Assembly (NCBI GenBank): GCA_017398425.1
Contig: JAFQFZ010000026.1
Span: 1 to 52,583 of the forward strand
Length of the DNA stretch: 52,583 nucleotides
Direction: 5' to 3'
From: Clostridia bacterium
GTDB taxonomy: Bacteria > Bacillota > Clostridia > Oscillospirales > Acutalibacteraceae
A model generated the notes under the pieces. It searched no databases and was not told the origin of the DNA. It was given only the letters and a program-made list of their open reading frames with translations. The position numbers were made by a program, and so were the translations under genes. Shown piece by piece: positions 24,848-34,607 of this stretch. Position 1 is the first letter of the stretch. Each line of letters starts with the position of its first letter.

Positions 24848-26017
24848 TCACGCTTTTAATACCCTTTTATAAATCGCCTCGATCTGTGTGCAAATGGCAT
24901 CTTCACCGAAACGATCGACACAATCTTGACGCAACCGCACGGGGTCGTACTTCTCGCGATGTTCATACAGCGCACGCATGGCGCCGATCAGCTCATCCTC
25001 GTCCTCGCACCTCACCGTAAACCCGTTCGAATCGTTCAGAATATCGTCGGCGCCTTGTCCTTTGGTGCCGACGCACGGCACACCGGAGGCCAGCGCCTCC
25101 AAAAAGACAATACCGAACGTCTCCACCTTGGAGACGAGCACAAACGCATCCGCCCCGCCGAACAGGTCTTTCGCCTGCTCGCGGGCATAACGCCCGAAGA
25201 ACGAAACACGATCCTCTTCGGAAAGTTCTGCGACCAATGCTTTCAGCTTCGGCATTTCCGCACCATCGCCCGCCACCGTCAAACGTACGTTGTCCGAAGC
25301 GGTAAAGCCGTTGTGAAGCGCGCGAATGACCGCATCGACGCGCTTGTTCGCCGTCAAATGGCACGCCGTCAGGAACGTAAACGGTTTGTCCTTTTCGTGT
25401 TTTCTCACTTCAAACGCTTCACTGTCAAACAGATTAGGCACCACATAGGTAGGCTTTTGGATGCCGAGTTTCTCATCGAGCGTATGTTGAAACCGCTCGC
25501 CGACGTAGATAAATGCATCGCTTTGTTCGATTGTCACCTTAACTCGCGCATATTCCTTTTCGGATGCCGTTCCGAGAAGGAGACCCGAATAATGCTCGGT
25601 CACAACGAGCGGCAACGAGAAGGTTTTTGCCGCTTTTAAGCAATAATACGCACAGCTATGCGACACATGCGCATGAAGCAGATCGGGAGCACCAAGTCCC
25701 TCTCGCTTGTCGCTTTCGATCTGTTTTTTTAAGATTTTGCAAAAGAGGTTGGAAATGTAGGAATCCTGCCACGCACTGAACTTTCCGGGGACAGGCACGA
25801 TCACCTTATGGAACATCGTGCGCACCGCCCCATCCTGCCACGTGCGTGTCTCGTGCCACTTCTTGGAAAACAAGCGAGACACCGAAACCGGTTCAATGTG
25901 GATCACCGTCACGCGGTGTCCGCGCGCGGCAAGCGCATGCGCTTGCTCTCGAAAGAAACTCGCCGTTATATCGTCGGTGTTCTGCGGGTACCACGCCGGC
26001 ACGATATATAGATTCAT
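24848..26017 (-). CDS. Glycosyltransferase family 4
   Basis: GT-B fold retaining glycosyltransferase (389 residues). The N-terminal domain starts MNLYIVPAWYPQNTDD and contains HAHVSHSCAYYCLKAA; the C-terminal domain has TACHLTANKRVDAVIRAL, VAGDGAEMPKLKAL, and the E-x7-E signature in ETFGIVFLEALASGVP. Donor and acceptor are unknown; it probably adds one of the operon's sugars. It is packed 17 bp downstream of wecB and 11 bp upstream of the acyltransferase gene. Confidence 0.9.
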   Translation of the reverse strand: MNLYIVPAWYPQNTDDITASFFREQAHALAARGHRVTVIHIEPVSVSRLFSKKWHETRTWQDGAVRTMFHKVIVPVPGKFSAWQDSYISNLFCKILKKQIESDKREGLGAPDLLHAHVSHSCAYYCLKAAKTFSLPLVVTEHYSGLLLGTASEKEYARVKVTIEQSDAFIYVGERFQHTLDEKLGIQKPTYVVPNLFDSEAFEVRKHEKDKPFTFLTACHLTANKRVDAVIRALHNGFTASDNVRLTVAGDGAEMPKLKALVAELSEEDRVSFFGRYAREQAKDLFGGADAFVLVSKVETFGIVFLEALASGVPCVGTKGQGADDILNDSNGFTVRCEDEDELIGAMRALYEHREKYDPVRLRQDCVDRFGEDAICTQIEAIYKRVLKA

Positions 26018-26034
26018 ACACTCACATCCTACTG

Positions 26035-27129
26035 TTATGCTTCCACCAAAATGTCTGCGATGCGCTTACATGCCAAACCGTCGCCGTAGGGGTTGGAGGC
26101 ATGGCTCATCGCTTCGTACGCCGCCTCATCGCTGAGCAAGCGGCTGAACTCGCTGTAGATGACCTCTTCGTCGGTACCGACCAATTTGTGCGTACCGGCG
26201 GCAATGCCCTCGGGGCGTTCGGTCGTGTCGCGCATCACAAGGACAGGCTTGCCGAGCGAGGGGGCTTCTTCCTGAATACCGCCCGAATCCGTGAGGATCA
26301 AATGACTACGGCTCATGAAGTTGTGGAAATCGATCACATCCAGCGGCTCGATCAGGCGAATGCGGTCATCGCCCGCAAAGATCTCGTTCGCCGTTTGACG
26401 CACCAGCGGATTCATGTGGATCGGGTAGATCGCCTTCACGTCGGGGTGCTCGTCCATCACACGCTTGATCGCGCGGAACATATTCTTCATCGGCTCGCCG
26501 AGATTTTCGCGGCGATGCGCGGTGATCAGGATCAATTTGCTGTCCTTCGCCCACTCGAGTTCGGGGTGGGTATAATCCTCGCGCACCGTCGTTTTCAGCG
26601 CATCGATGGCGGTGTTGCCCGTCACATAAATGGTCGCGGGATCCTTGCCCTCTTTGAGCAGATTTTGCTCAGACAGCTCCGTCGGCGCAAAATGGAAACG
26701 GCTGATGATGCCGACCGCCTGACGGTTGAACTCCTCGGGATACGGCGAATAGATGTTGTAGGTGCGAAGTCCCGCTTCCACGTGACCGACGGGGATCTGG
26801 AGATAGAAGCACGCGAGCGCCGTCACAAACGTCGTCGACGTATCGCCGTGCACCAGCACAACATCGGGCTTCTCTTCCTCAAGCACCGTCTTGATGCGCT
26901 CGAGAATGTTCGTCGTCACGTCAAACAAGGTCTGCTTGTCCTTCATGATGGACAGATCGTAATCCGGCTTGACACCGAACACGTCGAGCACCACGTCGAG
27001 CATCTGACGATGCTGACCCGTCACGCACACCTTCGTTTCCAGTTCGGGGCGACTTTTCAGCTCGTTGACGAGCGGACACATTTTAATCGCTTCGGGACGC
27101 GTCCCGAATACCAGAATCACTTTACGCAT
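26035..27129 (-). CDS. wecB: UDP-N-acetylglucosamine 2-epimerase (non-hydrolysing)
   Basis: Converts UDP-GlcNAc to UDP-ManNAc. The 364-residue protein has the family motifs LVFGTRPEAIKMCPLVNEL, CVTGQHRQMLDVVLDVFG, VLVHGDTSTTF, GHVEAGLRTYNIYSPYPEEF, ITAHRRENLGEP, ILTDSGGIQEEAPSLGKPVL and TERPEGIAAGT. The ATG at 27129 follows AAAGG by 11 bases; a GTG four codons upstream is too close. It is 22 bp downstream of wecC; together they supply UDP-ManNAcA. Confidence 0.96.
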   Translation of the reverse strand: MRKVILVFGTRPEAIKMCPLVNELKSRPELETKVCVTGQHRQMLDVVLDVFGVKPDYDLSIMKDKQTLFDVTTNILERIKTVLEEEKPDVVLVHGDTSTTFVTALACFYLQIPVGHVEAGLRTYNIYSPYPEEFNRQAVGIISRFHFAPTELSEQNLLKEGKDPATIYVTGNTAIDALKTTVREDYTHPELEWAKDSKLILITAHRRENLGEPMKNMFRAIKRVMDEHPDVKAIYPIHMNPLVRQTANEIFAGDDRIRLIEPLDVIDFHNFMSRSHLILTDSGGIQEEAPSLGKPVLVMRDTTERPEGIAAGTHKLVGTDEEVIYSEFSRLLSDEAAYEAMSHASNPYGDGLACKRIADILVEA

Positions 27130-27151
27130 GGATTTTCGCACCTTTCATTCA

Positions 27152-28372
27152 TTAGATATGATACACGCCGTCCAGCGGGCAGATATTATGGCAATCGAGA
27201 ACCACTTTGCTCTCGAGCTTCGCCATGTTTTCCTTAATTTCATTGTGTTTGACCATGATCACGACCAAATCGACATCATGGAGGAACGTGTCCAAATCGT
27301 GATACTGATTGTCCACCACATCGTCGGTGATGAACGGATCATACACCTTGAGACCGGGTGCCAGATGCTTTTTCTGCGTTTCGAGCAACTGGAGCGTGGG
27401 CGAATCGCGCATATCGTCCACGTTTTCTTTGTAGGTCAGGCCGTACAGACCCACGCGACCGATATCGGTGAGACCCTTTTCCTTCATAATATCGTGCACG
27501 CGCTCCAACACGAAATCGGGCATACCGTCGTTGACCTTCATCGACTCGCCGATGACGGTTGCGAGGCTCGGATAATCACCGACCAGGAACCACGGGTCAA
27601 CCGAGATGCAGTGACCGCCGACGCCGGGGCCGGGTTGCAGAATGTTGACGCGAGGATGCATATTGCAGATCTTGATGATTTCATAAACGTCCATATTATC
27701 ATGGCGGCAGATCTTGGCAAGCTCATTGGCAAACGCGATGTTGACCGCACGGAAGGTGTTCTCCACCACTTTGGTCATTTCCGCAGCGCGGATGTTCGTC
27801 ACCACGATCTCGCCTTGGCAGAACGAGGCATACAGCTCTTTGATCTTTTCACCGATCGCGCGATCGTCCGCACCGATGGTACGGTTGTTGTGCAACAATT
27901 CGTAGATCATGTTGCCGGGAATGATGCGCTCGGGCGCGTGCACAAGGTGAATATCCTCGCCGATGACAAAGCCGTTCTCCTCGATCACGGGACGCACATA
28001 CTTGTCGATCGTGCCGGGGGACACCGTCGACTCCACAACCACTGTGCAACCCTTGGGCGCTACTTCCATGATCGTTTTGATGGCGCTGATAACGTAGCAT
28101 GCGTCCACCTTTTTGCTGAACTCATCATACGGCGTCGGAACCGAAACGATATACGTGTCCGTCACCTGATATTCGGTCGTGAAGCGGATACCCTTTTCGA
28201 CCGCCTGCGCAAACAGCTCGTCAAGACCGTCCTCTTTGAATGTGGTCTTGCCGGCATTGAGCGTGTCCACCAACTTTTGGTTGTAGTCCGTACCGACAAC
28301 CTCCACATCGTGAGCCGCCAGCATCAGCGCCGTGGGAAGTCCGATGTACCCCAGTCCGATAACATTGATCAT
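27152..28372 (-). CDS. wecC: UDP-N-acetyl-D-mannosamine dehydrogenase
   Basis: NAD-dependent nucleotide-sugar dehydrogenase that oxidises UDP-ManNAc at C6 to UDP-ManNAcA. The 406-residue protein has MINVIGLGYIGLPTALMLA, the VSVPTPYD and VESTVSPGT segments, PERIIPGN, and the catalytic cysteine in GPGVGGHCISVDPWF. The assignment to the ManNAc substrate rests on the adjacent wecB; WecC and TviB enzymes share the fold, and the second dehydrogenase at 35612 is the TviB-like one. GAGGAG lies ten bases upstream of the ATG. Confidence 0.92.
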   Translation of the reverse strand: MINVIGLGYIGLPTALMLAAHDVEVVGTDYNQKLVDTLNAGKTTFKEDGLDELFAQAVEKGIRFTTEYQVTDTYIVSVPTPYDEFSKKVDACYVISAIKTIMEVAPKGCTVVVESTVSPGTIDKYVRPVIEENGFVIGEDIHLVHAPERIIPGNMIYELLHNNRTIGADDRAIGEKIKELYASFCQGEIVVTNIRAAEMTKVVENTFRAVNIAFANELAKICRHDNMDVYEIIKICNMHPRVNILQPGPGVGGHCISVDPWFLVGDYPSLATVIGESMKVNDGMPDFVLERVHDIMKEKGLTDIGRVGLYGLTYKENVDDMRDSPTLQLLETQKKHLAPGLKVYDPFITDDVVDNQYHDLDTFLHDVDLVVIMVKHNEIKENMAKLESKVVLDCHNICPLDGVYHI

Positions 28373-28421
28373 TGCTTATACACTCCTCTTTTTTATGTTT
28401 ATGTAAAAATATTTGCCAAAC

Positions 28422-29708
28422 TTATTTACACAACGCCTCGATCTTTTCGACGATGCGGTCGTGATCGTATTCGCCGATTCCGTCCTTGTCGGGATCAAAC
28501 CGCAACGGACGGTGAGCCGCTTTGCAAGCAAACTGTGCGAGCAAGTAGTCGCTCAATCGCTTGATATCCTCTTCGCGGTTCATTTCTTCCACGGCAATGC
28601 CGAGATTCAACTCGCGAACGTAGCGCGACTCGTCCCCCTCGTCGCCTTCACCGCGCGACACACAGATCACCGGCTTTTTGTTCAGTGTGTATTCAAACAA
28701 TTTCGCCGAAAAAGAACCGGTCGTCTTGAAGATCAAAGCCAGCAGCATATCCGCCTTGCCTTGCATATCAAGCGCTTGTTCACGGGGGATAAATCCAAAA
28801 TTCTTAACACAAGCTTCTTCGCCGTATTTCGCGGCGGTTTCGATGAGCGATTCGTTGTTACCTCCCGCACATTCCAAGACATAGGCAAAGGCGGGTTCGC
28901 GCTTGCGTGCTTCGCTCGCCGCTTCGAAGAACAGATCCGCGCGGCGCGTGCCGCCGTACAAGGAACCGGTGTGTACAATGTGCAGTACCCCATCGTCTTG
29001 ATAGACAGGCTCCCGCGCATCGGCCATCGAGAAGCCGTTGTTGATGACGTGGATCTTATCGGCATCCTTCACAATGCCATCCGCCAAAAACGCCTTTCCG
29101 CGATGGGTGATCGACACGATCGCGTCGGCGGTATTCAGCTCCTTTTGCATCAGCTTCTTCATGATCTGCGCACCGTGCGGACGATCATCGTAAAACGGCA
29201 GATCACGGAAATCGCTGATCCATTTGCAACCGAGCCGCTTTTTCAGTTCGTATCCGAACAGCATCTCGATAAACGGACACGCCGACGAGAGCACCGCATC
29301 GATCTTCACGTCTTTGGGGATCACGTTCTTTTGAATATCCTTGGCGTAGGCTTTCGCTTTTTGTTTCATCGAGCGAAACAGCATGCGGTTTTTCAGCTTA
29401 CGCACCATACCGTCGTGCGGTGGTGCCGTCTCTTCTCCGCTTCCCGAGGACGTTTGCCAATCGTCACCCGTCGCACCGCCCAAATGGCGAACCGAAAACA
29501 ATTCATAGCTTGTTTTTTGATTGAGGCGCGCGACCAAAATGCCGTCCTCATCTTTTGCGATGTCTCGCGTCATGTCCATATCGTCGTGCGGCTGGGTGAC
29601 CACGATCACGTTGTGGGATCTTGCGAGTCTTGTCGCGATGTTCGTCCAGCGCACCGATGCGATGTTGCGGTCGTGCTTGAAAAACGGCGTCACGATCAAC
29701 AAATTCAT
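28422..29708 (-). CDS. Glycosyltransferase, GT-B type (GT4-like)
   Basis: The 428-residue protein begins MNLLIVTPFFKHDRNIASVR and has a two-domain GT-B layout: SSACPFIEMLFGYELKKRL and WISDFRDLPFYDD in the N-terminal half, and VHTGSLYGGTRRADLFFEA and TTGSFSAKLFEYTLNKKPVI in the C-terminal half. A hydrophilic insertion near residues 76-100 (GDDWQTSSGSGEETAPPHDG) is unusual. Its ATG overlaps the preceding stop (ATGA). The sugar transferred is unknown. Confidence 0.82.
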   Translation of the reverse strand: MNLLIVTPFFKHDRNIASVRWTNIATRLARSHNVIVVTQPHDDMDMTRDIAKDEDGILVARLNQKTSYELFSVRHLGGATGDDWQTSSGSGEETAPPHDGMVRKLKNRMLFRSMKQKAKAYAKDIQKNVIPKDVKIDAVLSSACPFIEMLFGYELKKRLGCKWISDFRDLPFYDDRPHGAQIMKKLMQKELNTADAIVSITHRGKAFLADGIVKDADKIHVINNGFSMADAREPVYQDDGVLHIVHTGSLYGGTRRADLFFEAASEARKREPAFAYVLECAGGNNESLIETAAKYGEEACVKNFGFIPREQALDMQGKADMLLALIFKTTGSFSAKLFEYTLNKKPVICVSRGEGDEGDESRYVRELNLGIAVEEMNREEDIKRLSDYLLAQFACKAAHRPLRFDPDKDGIGEYDHDRIVEKIEALCK

Positions 29709-30709
29709 AATTTCGCCTCCCCGACAAGTTTCTTATACAGCTTCATCATCAAGCGATAGAGCCACGGTGCTTTCGCAAGAAGCAGCGCCGACAATTTCAG
29801 CACCTTTTCGCACTCGGTGCTCCCCCGAATGGTGCGCTGATGCTCTTTGATAAAGCTACGCACCATCTGCGCCTCGTTCTTGTACGCTTTGTCCTTTCCG
29901 ATCATATTGTACAGACCGATGTAAAAAAGTGCCTGACGACGAACGGCATAGATGACAAGCTCCGGATAATGCGCTTCGCAGTCGCGGCGGACGCCATCCC
30001 AAAAGACCACCGAATCGATCTTCTTTTGCGACACACCCGAACTGGTGATCGCGCCGGTGCGCGCCTGCAGGTAGCGATACTTCGCTTCGCCGCAAAGCAC
30101 CACTTTCGGCTCGGTTTTGAACAGTTCAATATTAAAGGGGTTGTCTTCGCCGAGAACACCCTTGATAAAACGACGCTTGGTTTCACCATTCAAAAGTTCT
30201 GCTTTGTAGAGCTTGTTCCACACAAACGGATCCATCACGGTGCCGTGCAGATAGGCTTTGAGCGCCTCGGTGCCGACGTAGGTGCGCACCTCGTGATCCT
30301 CACCGACCTTCTCCTCACGTCCGTCTTCCCACACACGGGTGTAGCGACAGCAGGAAATGTCCGCCTCATGCTCCTCAAGAAGATCCACAAGACACTCGAA
30401 CATATCCGCTTCCACCGCGTCATCCGAATCGACAAAGCCGATGTAATCACCCGTCGCAACGTCGAGCCCTGCATTGCGCGCGTCCGAAAGACCGCCGTTT
30501 TCCTTGTGGATCACCTTGATGCGCGGATCCTCCTTGGCAAGCTCCTCGCAAAGCGCCGGGCACCCATCGGGAGAGCCGTCGTCCACCAGAATGATCTCGA
30601 GCTCTTGGTACGTCTGGTTACAAATGCCTTCGACGCACGCGCGCAGATAGTTCTCCACCTTATAAACCGGTACGATGACCGATACGGTTTTTCTTGTTGT
30701 CATTCCCAT
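29705..30709 (-). CDS. Glycosyltransferase family 2
   Basis: GT-A fold inverting glycosyltransferase (334 residues). VSVIVPVYKVENYLRACVEG, EIILVDDGSPDGC, KENGGLSDARNAGLDVATGD and the metal-binding DxD region GFVDSDDAVEADMF are all present. The C-terminal ~100 residues are helical and basic. The start is ATG 30709 or 30703; either overlaps the 3' end of the upstream membrane-protein gene by about 45-50 bp, in another frame. Confidence 0.92.
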   Translation of the reverse strand: MGMTTRKTVSVIVPVYKVENYLRACVEGICNQTYQELEIILVDDGSPDGCPALCEELAKEDPRIKVIHKENGGLSDARNAGLDVATGDYIGFVDSDDAVEADMFECLVDLLEEHEADISCCRYTRVWEDGREEKVGEDHEVRTYVGTEALKAYLHGTVMDPFVWNKLYKAELLNGETKRRFIKGVLGEDNPFNIELFKTEPKVVLCGEAKYRYLQARTGAITSSGVSQKKIDSVVFWDGVRRDCEAHYPELVIYAVRRQALFYIGLYNMIGKDKAYKNEAQMVRSFIKEHQRTIRGSTECEKVLKLSALLLAKAPWLYRLMMKLYKKLVGEAKL

Positions 30710-32060
30710 TCCCCGTCCTCACCAGAATTTCATTGGCAACCGCCGAGATCACCAAGCACAAATAGGTGAATTTCTCACGGTGGCGAAGCGCTGAACCGGC
30801 ATTGGAAACACCCCAGCCAAACATAACGCCGGCAAGCGCCATGATAACCGTCATCACGACAAGGAAGCTGCCGATATTGGTATCGGGCAAGCCTTTGATC
30901 GGTCTTGACCGATATGCCTTGTACGCCACATAAAATGTATAGAAATAAAAGATGGTACTGCCGAAAAACGCAATGATGTCGCCGGGACCGCGCCACATCC
31001 ACGGAAGCGGCGAGAAGATAAAGTACACCATACGGATCGGCGTGTTCACAACCAGATCGACTGCCGGCGGCAAACCTTGAATGCCGACCGAATAGCTGGC
31101 ACCACCATCGGTTCGCACATTCACCTCATACAAAATACTCTCCGCGCTCAATCCTTCATCGCCGCGAATTTTGCCCGTGAAGGTATCGCCCGAGGACAGC
31201 ATCACTACCATAAACGCAAATCCGACCACGACCATCGCCGCAATTTTAAACGGCGAGATTTTGAGCCGCCGCTCTTTGTTTCCGACGAGCACAAGCATCG
31301 AGATGGTACCGAGTGCCGCTACTAAGGCACCCATATGGAGCAACGAGCCGAGAAGCGAAAACGTCACGGCGGGCACAAGGTAGAAGAGCTTGCGTTTTGT
31401 CCACCAACAGGTGAAGAAATAGATCGACGTGATGATACAAAAGGAAATCACCGATTCTTGCAGGAAGAAGGTCGTGATCATCATGAGGTTCGGCAAAAAG
31501 GACGCGATAAGCATCGTTTTCTCCCGCACCTTGGGACTGATCTCGAGCATGCACAAAATGCGATACACGAGCACCAGCGAGCACATCGCGAGATAAATAT
31601 TGATAAACTGCACCGTCAAGCGCTGCACACCGATCAACTTGAACAGTTGTCCGCTGTAAAACGGGAAATGTCCGAGATCCACCGTGTTGCGACGTCCGCC
31701 CCATGCATAGGACGACGAGATCTCGAAATACGCCTGCGCGTCGCCCTCGCTGTTCGGGAGGATGAAAATGTCGCGCGCGTACACGTCCCACAGCAAAATC
31801 AGCAAGCGGATCATAAACGACGCGATCAGCACCGTCTTGACATAGTCCCGCTCGGGCGCAGGATCTTTGACGCCTCTTATGCGAAACGACGGGGAGTACC
31901 GATCAGTGAACGCACGGCTGAGTCCGTTCCACAATACCACCGTGTTGATCAGCAGCATCAGCCACTGCATCGCTTCGGTTTGTGTTTCGGCGGTGGGGTT
32001 CGGGAATATCGCGATACACGCGATAACCTCGATCACCAACGCTAACGCTACTAAAAACAT
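30660..32060 (-). CDS. Multispanning membrane protein, candidate polysaccharide polymerase (Wzy-like)
   Basis: The 466-residue protein has about 11-12 helices with a large extracytoplasmic loop (around residues 300-335, GDTFTGKIRGDEGLSAESIL) and a short C-terminal basic tail. It resembles the general layout of Wzy/EpsG-type polymerases, which are poorly conserved in sequence, and it is the only such protein in a cluster that has a Wzx flippase. The assignment rests on topology and context; a dolichyl-phosphate-mannose-type GT-C transferase is possible. Confidence 0.65.
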   Translation of the reverse strand: MFLVALALVIEVIACIAIFPNPTAETQTEAMQWLMLLINTVVLWNGLSRAFTDRYSPSFRIRGVKDPAPERDYVKTVLIASFMIRLLILLWDVYARDIFILPNSEGDAQAYFEISSSYAWGGRRNTVDLGHFPFYSGQLFKLIGVQRLTVQFINIYLAMCSLVLVYRILCMLEISPKVREKTMLIASFLPNLMMITTFFLQESVISFCIITSIYFFTCWWTKRKLFYLVPAVTFSLLGSLLHMGALVAALGTISMLVLVGNKERRLKISPFKIAAMVVVGFAFMVVMLSSGDTFTGKIRGDEGLSAESILYEVNVRTDGGASYSVGIQGLPPAVDLVVNTPIRMVYFIFSPLPWMWRGPGDIIAFFGSTIFYFYTFYVAYKAYRSRPIKGLPDTNIGSFLVVMTVIMALAGVMFGWGVSNAGSALRHREKFTYLCLVISAVANEILVRTGNGNDNKKNRIGHRTGL

Positions 32061-32105
32061 ACAAACACCTTAATCTTACAACATCATATCCTGTTGCGGT
32101 TCTCG

Positions 32106-32834
32106 TTATTTCTTTGCCATCGATTCCAGCCGATCGGTTCCGAGCGTATTTCTCATAACGCCGACTATATACCGTCTCACGCGATATTTGAGCGAGCGAT
32201 TGCGTTTCTCGTTTTTCCAACTTTGATCGAAATGGTGAATGGTATAACTCTTCTTGGAGGGTTTATTGAAAATACGCGTAAAATTATTCGGGCAAAATAC
32301 GATTTGTTTATAAATCGTCATATTGGAAACCGTTTGCTTCTTGCCGTTCAACTTCACGCCTTGCTCCACGAAATACTTTGTGATGATATGCGTGTTGGTC
32401 AGCATATTGAGCGAGCCGTCTTCGTTGATAAAAGACGCGGTATTGTAGTAATCCAAGAGCATTTTGATGATGGGATTCTCCTTATGTGCACCCATCACAG
32501 CGGTAATAGGGGAATCCTTCGCTTCAAATCCGGTGAAGGAATCCTGATCCAAAAACGAATCCAGCGGTTTCAAAATCTCCACGTCGGTATCTAAATAAAT
32601 GCCGCCCATGTGATACAGTGCGTACAAGCGCGCATAGTCAGACACGAATGCCCATTTTTTCGCCTCGTACGCCTGCTTGGTGTACTCCGTTGCCTCCACA
32701 TCCAAATTATCTTCGTTCCACTCAATGATCTCGTAGTCGGGGCAATATTTCTTCCAGCTTTCGATGCAACGCTCGATCAGCTCCGACTTCTTGCCGCGAC
32801 CGAACCAGCAATAATGGATGATCTTCGGTATCAT
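32106..32834 (-). CDS. Glycosyltransferase with DXD motif (capsular polysaccharide synthesis / GT32-like)
   Basis: The 242-residue protein starts MIPKIIHYCWFGRGKKSELI, the typical beginning of sugar-binding-DXD glycosyltransferases, and contains KKWAFVSDYARLYALYHMGG followed by IYLDTDVEILKPLD with the D-x-D. These enzymes are common in capsule loci of gut bacteria. The ATG at 32834 is chosen because homology starts there. It is 28 bp downstream of the TupA-like gene. Confidence 0.92.
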   Translation of the reverse strand: MIPKIIHYCWFGRGKKSELIERCIESWKKYCPDYEIIEWNEDNLDVEATEYTKQAYEAKKWAFVSDYARLYALYHMGGIYLDTDVEILKPLDSFLDQDSFTGFEAKDSPITAVMGAHKENPIIKMLLDYYNTASFINEDGSLNMLTNTHIITKYFVEQGVKLNGKKQTVSNMTIYKQIVFCPNNFTRIFNKPSKKSYTIHHFDQSWKNEKRNRSLKYRVRRYIVGVMRNTLGTDRLESMAKK

Positions 32835-32862
32835 ACGTCTCGTCCCTTCTGTCTGTCGTGAT

Positions 32863-33783
32863 TTATCCCTTCGGCAGGAAAAGCCATTCACCGAAAGTCT
32901 TTTCCCATTCGAGGGGTGTGATCGGATGCAACCCGCTGCTCGGGAAGAACGTCATCTCCCCGACAAACAGTTGCCCGTCCGTCTCGTACATATCCACCCG
33001 CACAAAGGAAAACGGCTTGCTTAAAGTCTGTGCCACACACACCATCTCATCAAAGCGAGACGGCTTTTCGATCGGCACCGCCGCATTCGGGTAGCCCGCC
33101 GTGCGCACATCCGAGAGGCGGTTCCAGTTCATATCGTAAAAGTCCACGCACAACGCACCATCGACCGTGCGGTTCGTTTGCACCGCGTGCGCCATGCCGT
33201 CAAAACAAAAGAATTTATAGTCACAAAGCGGCTTGTCCGACAACAGCGGCTCCACCATCACCATCGGTTCCAAGTCGCGGTAGTTCGGTTCGCGTCCGTA
33301 GATATACAGCGATTCGGACAGCCACACATCGGTGATCTTTGTCATCTGTTTCCAAGAAAACCGCTCCGTCCCGTCACAGCGAAACTGCCAACCGCTCCCA
33401 TGCGTCGTTTTGAGCATGAACGTCGGAGGCAACGCCGCACGATTGAGCTCATGCATCGACTTCGCCACAGCGATCGTCGGCACCGCGAGTTCCGCAAAGC
33501 CTTGCTCTTTCAAATAGTCCTTCAAAAGACGCTTGTCCGTGCAACGCGCCATGCGCTCGTCACAGCCGCGAAGTTTCAGCCATTGGAGCTTTTCGCCGAA
33601 CAGCGTCGGGTTCTCCAAATCGGGCGCAACACCGTTTCGCTTTTTATACAACCACGAAACAAACGCGCGATCGTCCATGCGTTTGAGCAACCGCTCGTAG
33701 CGCCGTTTTTTGAGGCGCTCCGTGAACAGTAAGCCTGCCGGACAGCGTTTGATCCGTGATTTGATCGATTTCCAAAACGCCAT
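32863..33783 (-). CDS. TupA-like ATP-grasp protein
   Basis: The 306-residue protein fits the TupA-like ATP-grasp family: a basic N-terminus, LFGEKLQWLKLRGCDERMAR, CTDKRLLKDYLKEQG, the ATP-grasp core PPTFMLKTTHGSGW and DYKFFCFDGMAHAVQTNRT, and the C-terminal FVRVDMYETDGQLFVGEMTF with metal-binding acidic residues. TupA of alkaliphilic Bacillus is linked to teichuronopeptide synthesis, so these proteins are thought to join amino acids to uronic acid polymers. GGGAG lies five bases before the ATG. In this operon it would act on GalNAcA or ManNAcA carboxyls (inference). Confidence 0.85.
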   Translation of the reverse strand: MAFWKSIKSRIKRCPAGLLFTERLKKRRYERLLKRMDDRAFVSWLYKKRNGVAPDLENPTLFGEKLQWLKLRGCDERMARCTDKRLLKDYLKEQGFAELAVPTIAVAKSMHELNRAALPPTFMLKTTHGSGWQFRCDGTERFSWKQMTKITDVWLSESLYIYGREPNYRDLEPMVMVEPLLSDKPLCDYKFFCFDGMAHAVQTNRTVDGALCVDFYDMNWNRLSDVRTAGYPNAAVPIEKPSRFDEMVCVAQTLSKPFSFVRVDMYETDGQLFVGEMTFFPSSGLHPITPLEWEKTFGEWLFLPKG

Positions 33784-33797
33784 CCCGTCTCCCACCT

Positions 33798-34607
33798 TTA
33801 TCGCTTAGCGCGTCGTTTTCGAAGGCGGCGTACCAAACCGCTCGGCACCATTACTTTTCCAAGCTCTGCGATCGGTTTGATATACCAATGCCACGGATAC
33901 CGAAGCAACCGATACGCATAGCACTTCGTCTTACACGTGATCCATCGCACGTGCGCGGTGCGGCGACGATACGCCGCGCGATTTTCGCGCACACGATACA
34001 ATACATCGGGCAGATTCGCCCCTTGATAACCGGCATGGAAGAACCGCGCCCACAAATCAAGATCCTGCCCACGCTCGGTGCGCGGGAGCACCGTGTAGCC
34101 GCCGAGCGCGTCGTACACCGATCGGCGCGCCAGGATCGTCGCGTGATTGAACGGGGCACCGCGATGGATACTGAACCGATCGGGACGCTCTTCGCGGCGA
34201 TCGACAGCGCCGTCGCCGTCCTCATCGAACCGCTGCATCGCCGTACCCACGAGATCGATCTCCTCGTGCTCCCGCAAAAACGCCACCTGCGTTTCAAAGC
34301 GTGTCGGAAGCGACACATCGTCGCCGTCCATCCGCGCGACGAACTCGCCGTCGGCTTCTTCCAAACACCGATTGAGCGCATACGCCAAAAACCGATGTTG
34401 CTCGTTTTTCAATATCGTGATCTTGTCGGGGTACCGTTCGCGATACGCCTCGGCGACAGCGAGCGTCCTGTCGGTCGACGCGTCGTCGCAAAGAATCAAA
34501 TGCCAGTCGGTATAGGTCTGCGCCACAATGGAATCGATCGCCTCGGACAAGGTGTCTTCGCAGTTGTAGATCCCCATCAACACCGAAACGGTACCGTTCC
34601 CACTCAT
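33798..34607 (-). CDS. Glycosyltransferase family 2
   Basis: GT-A fold transferase (269 residues): VSVLMGIYNCEDTLSEAIDS, LILCDDASTDRTLAVAEAY, LKNEQHRFLAYALNRCLEEA, the DxD-type FVARMDGDDVSLPTRFE, and NHATILARRSVYDALGGY, then ERGQDLDLWARFF near the catalytic base. The C-terminal tail is arginine-rich and likely lies on the membrane. Its ATG overlaps the upstream stop (ATGA). Donor unknown. Confidence 0.92.
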   Translation of the reverse strand: MSGNGTVSVLMGIYNCEDTLSEAIDSIVAQTYTDWHLILCDDASTDRTLAVAEAYRERYPDKITILKNEQHRFLAYALNRCLEEADGEFVARMDGDDVSLPTRFETQVAFLREHEEIDLVGTAMQRFDEDGDGAVDRREERPDRFSIHRGAPFNHATILARRSVYDALGGYTVLPRTERGQDLDLWARFFHAGYQGANLPDVLYRVRENRAAYRRRTAHVRWITCKTKCYAYRLLRYPWHWYIKPIAELGKVMVPSGLVRRLRKRRAKR

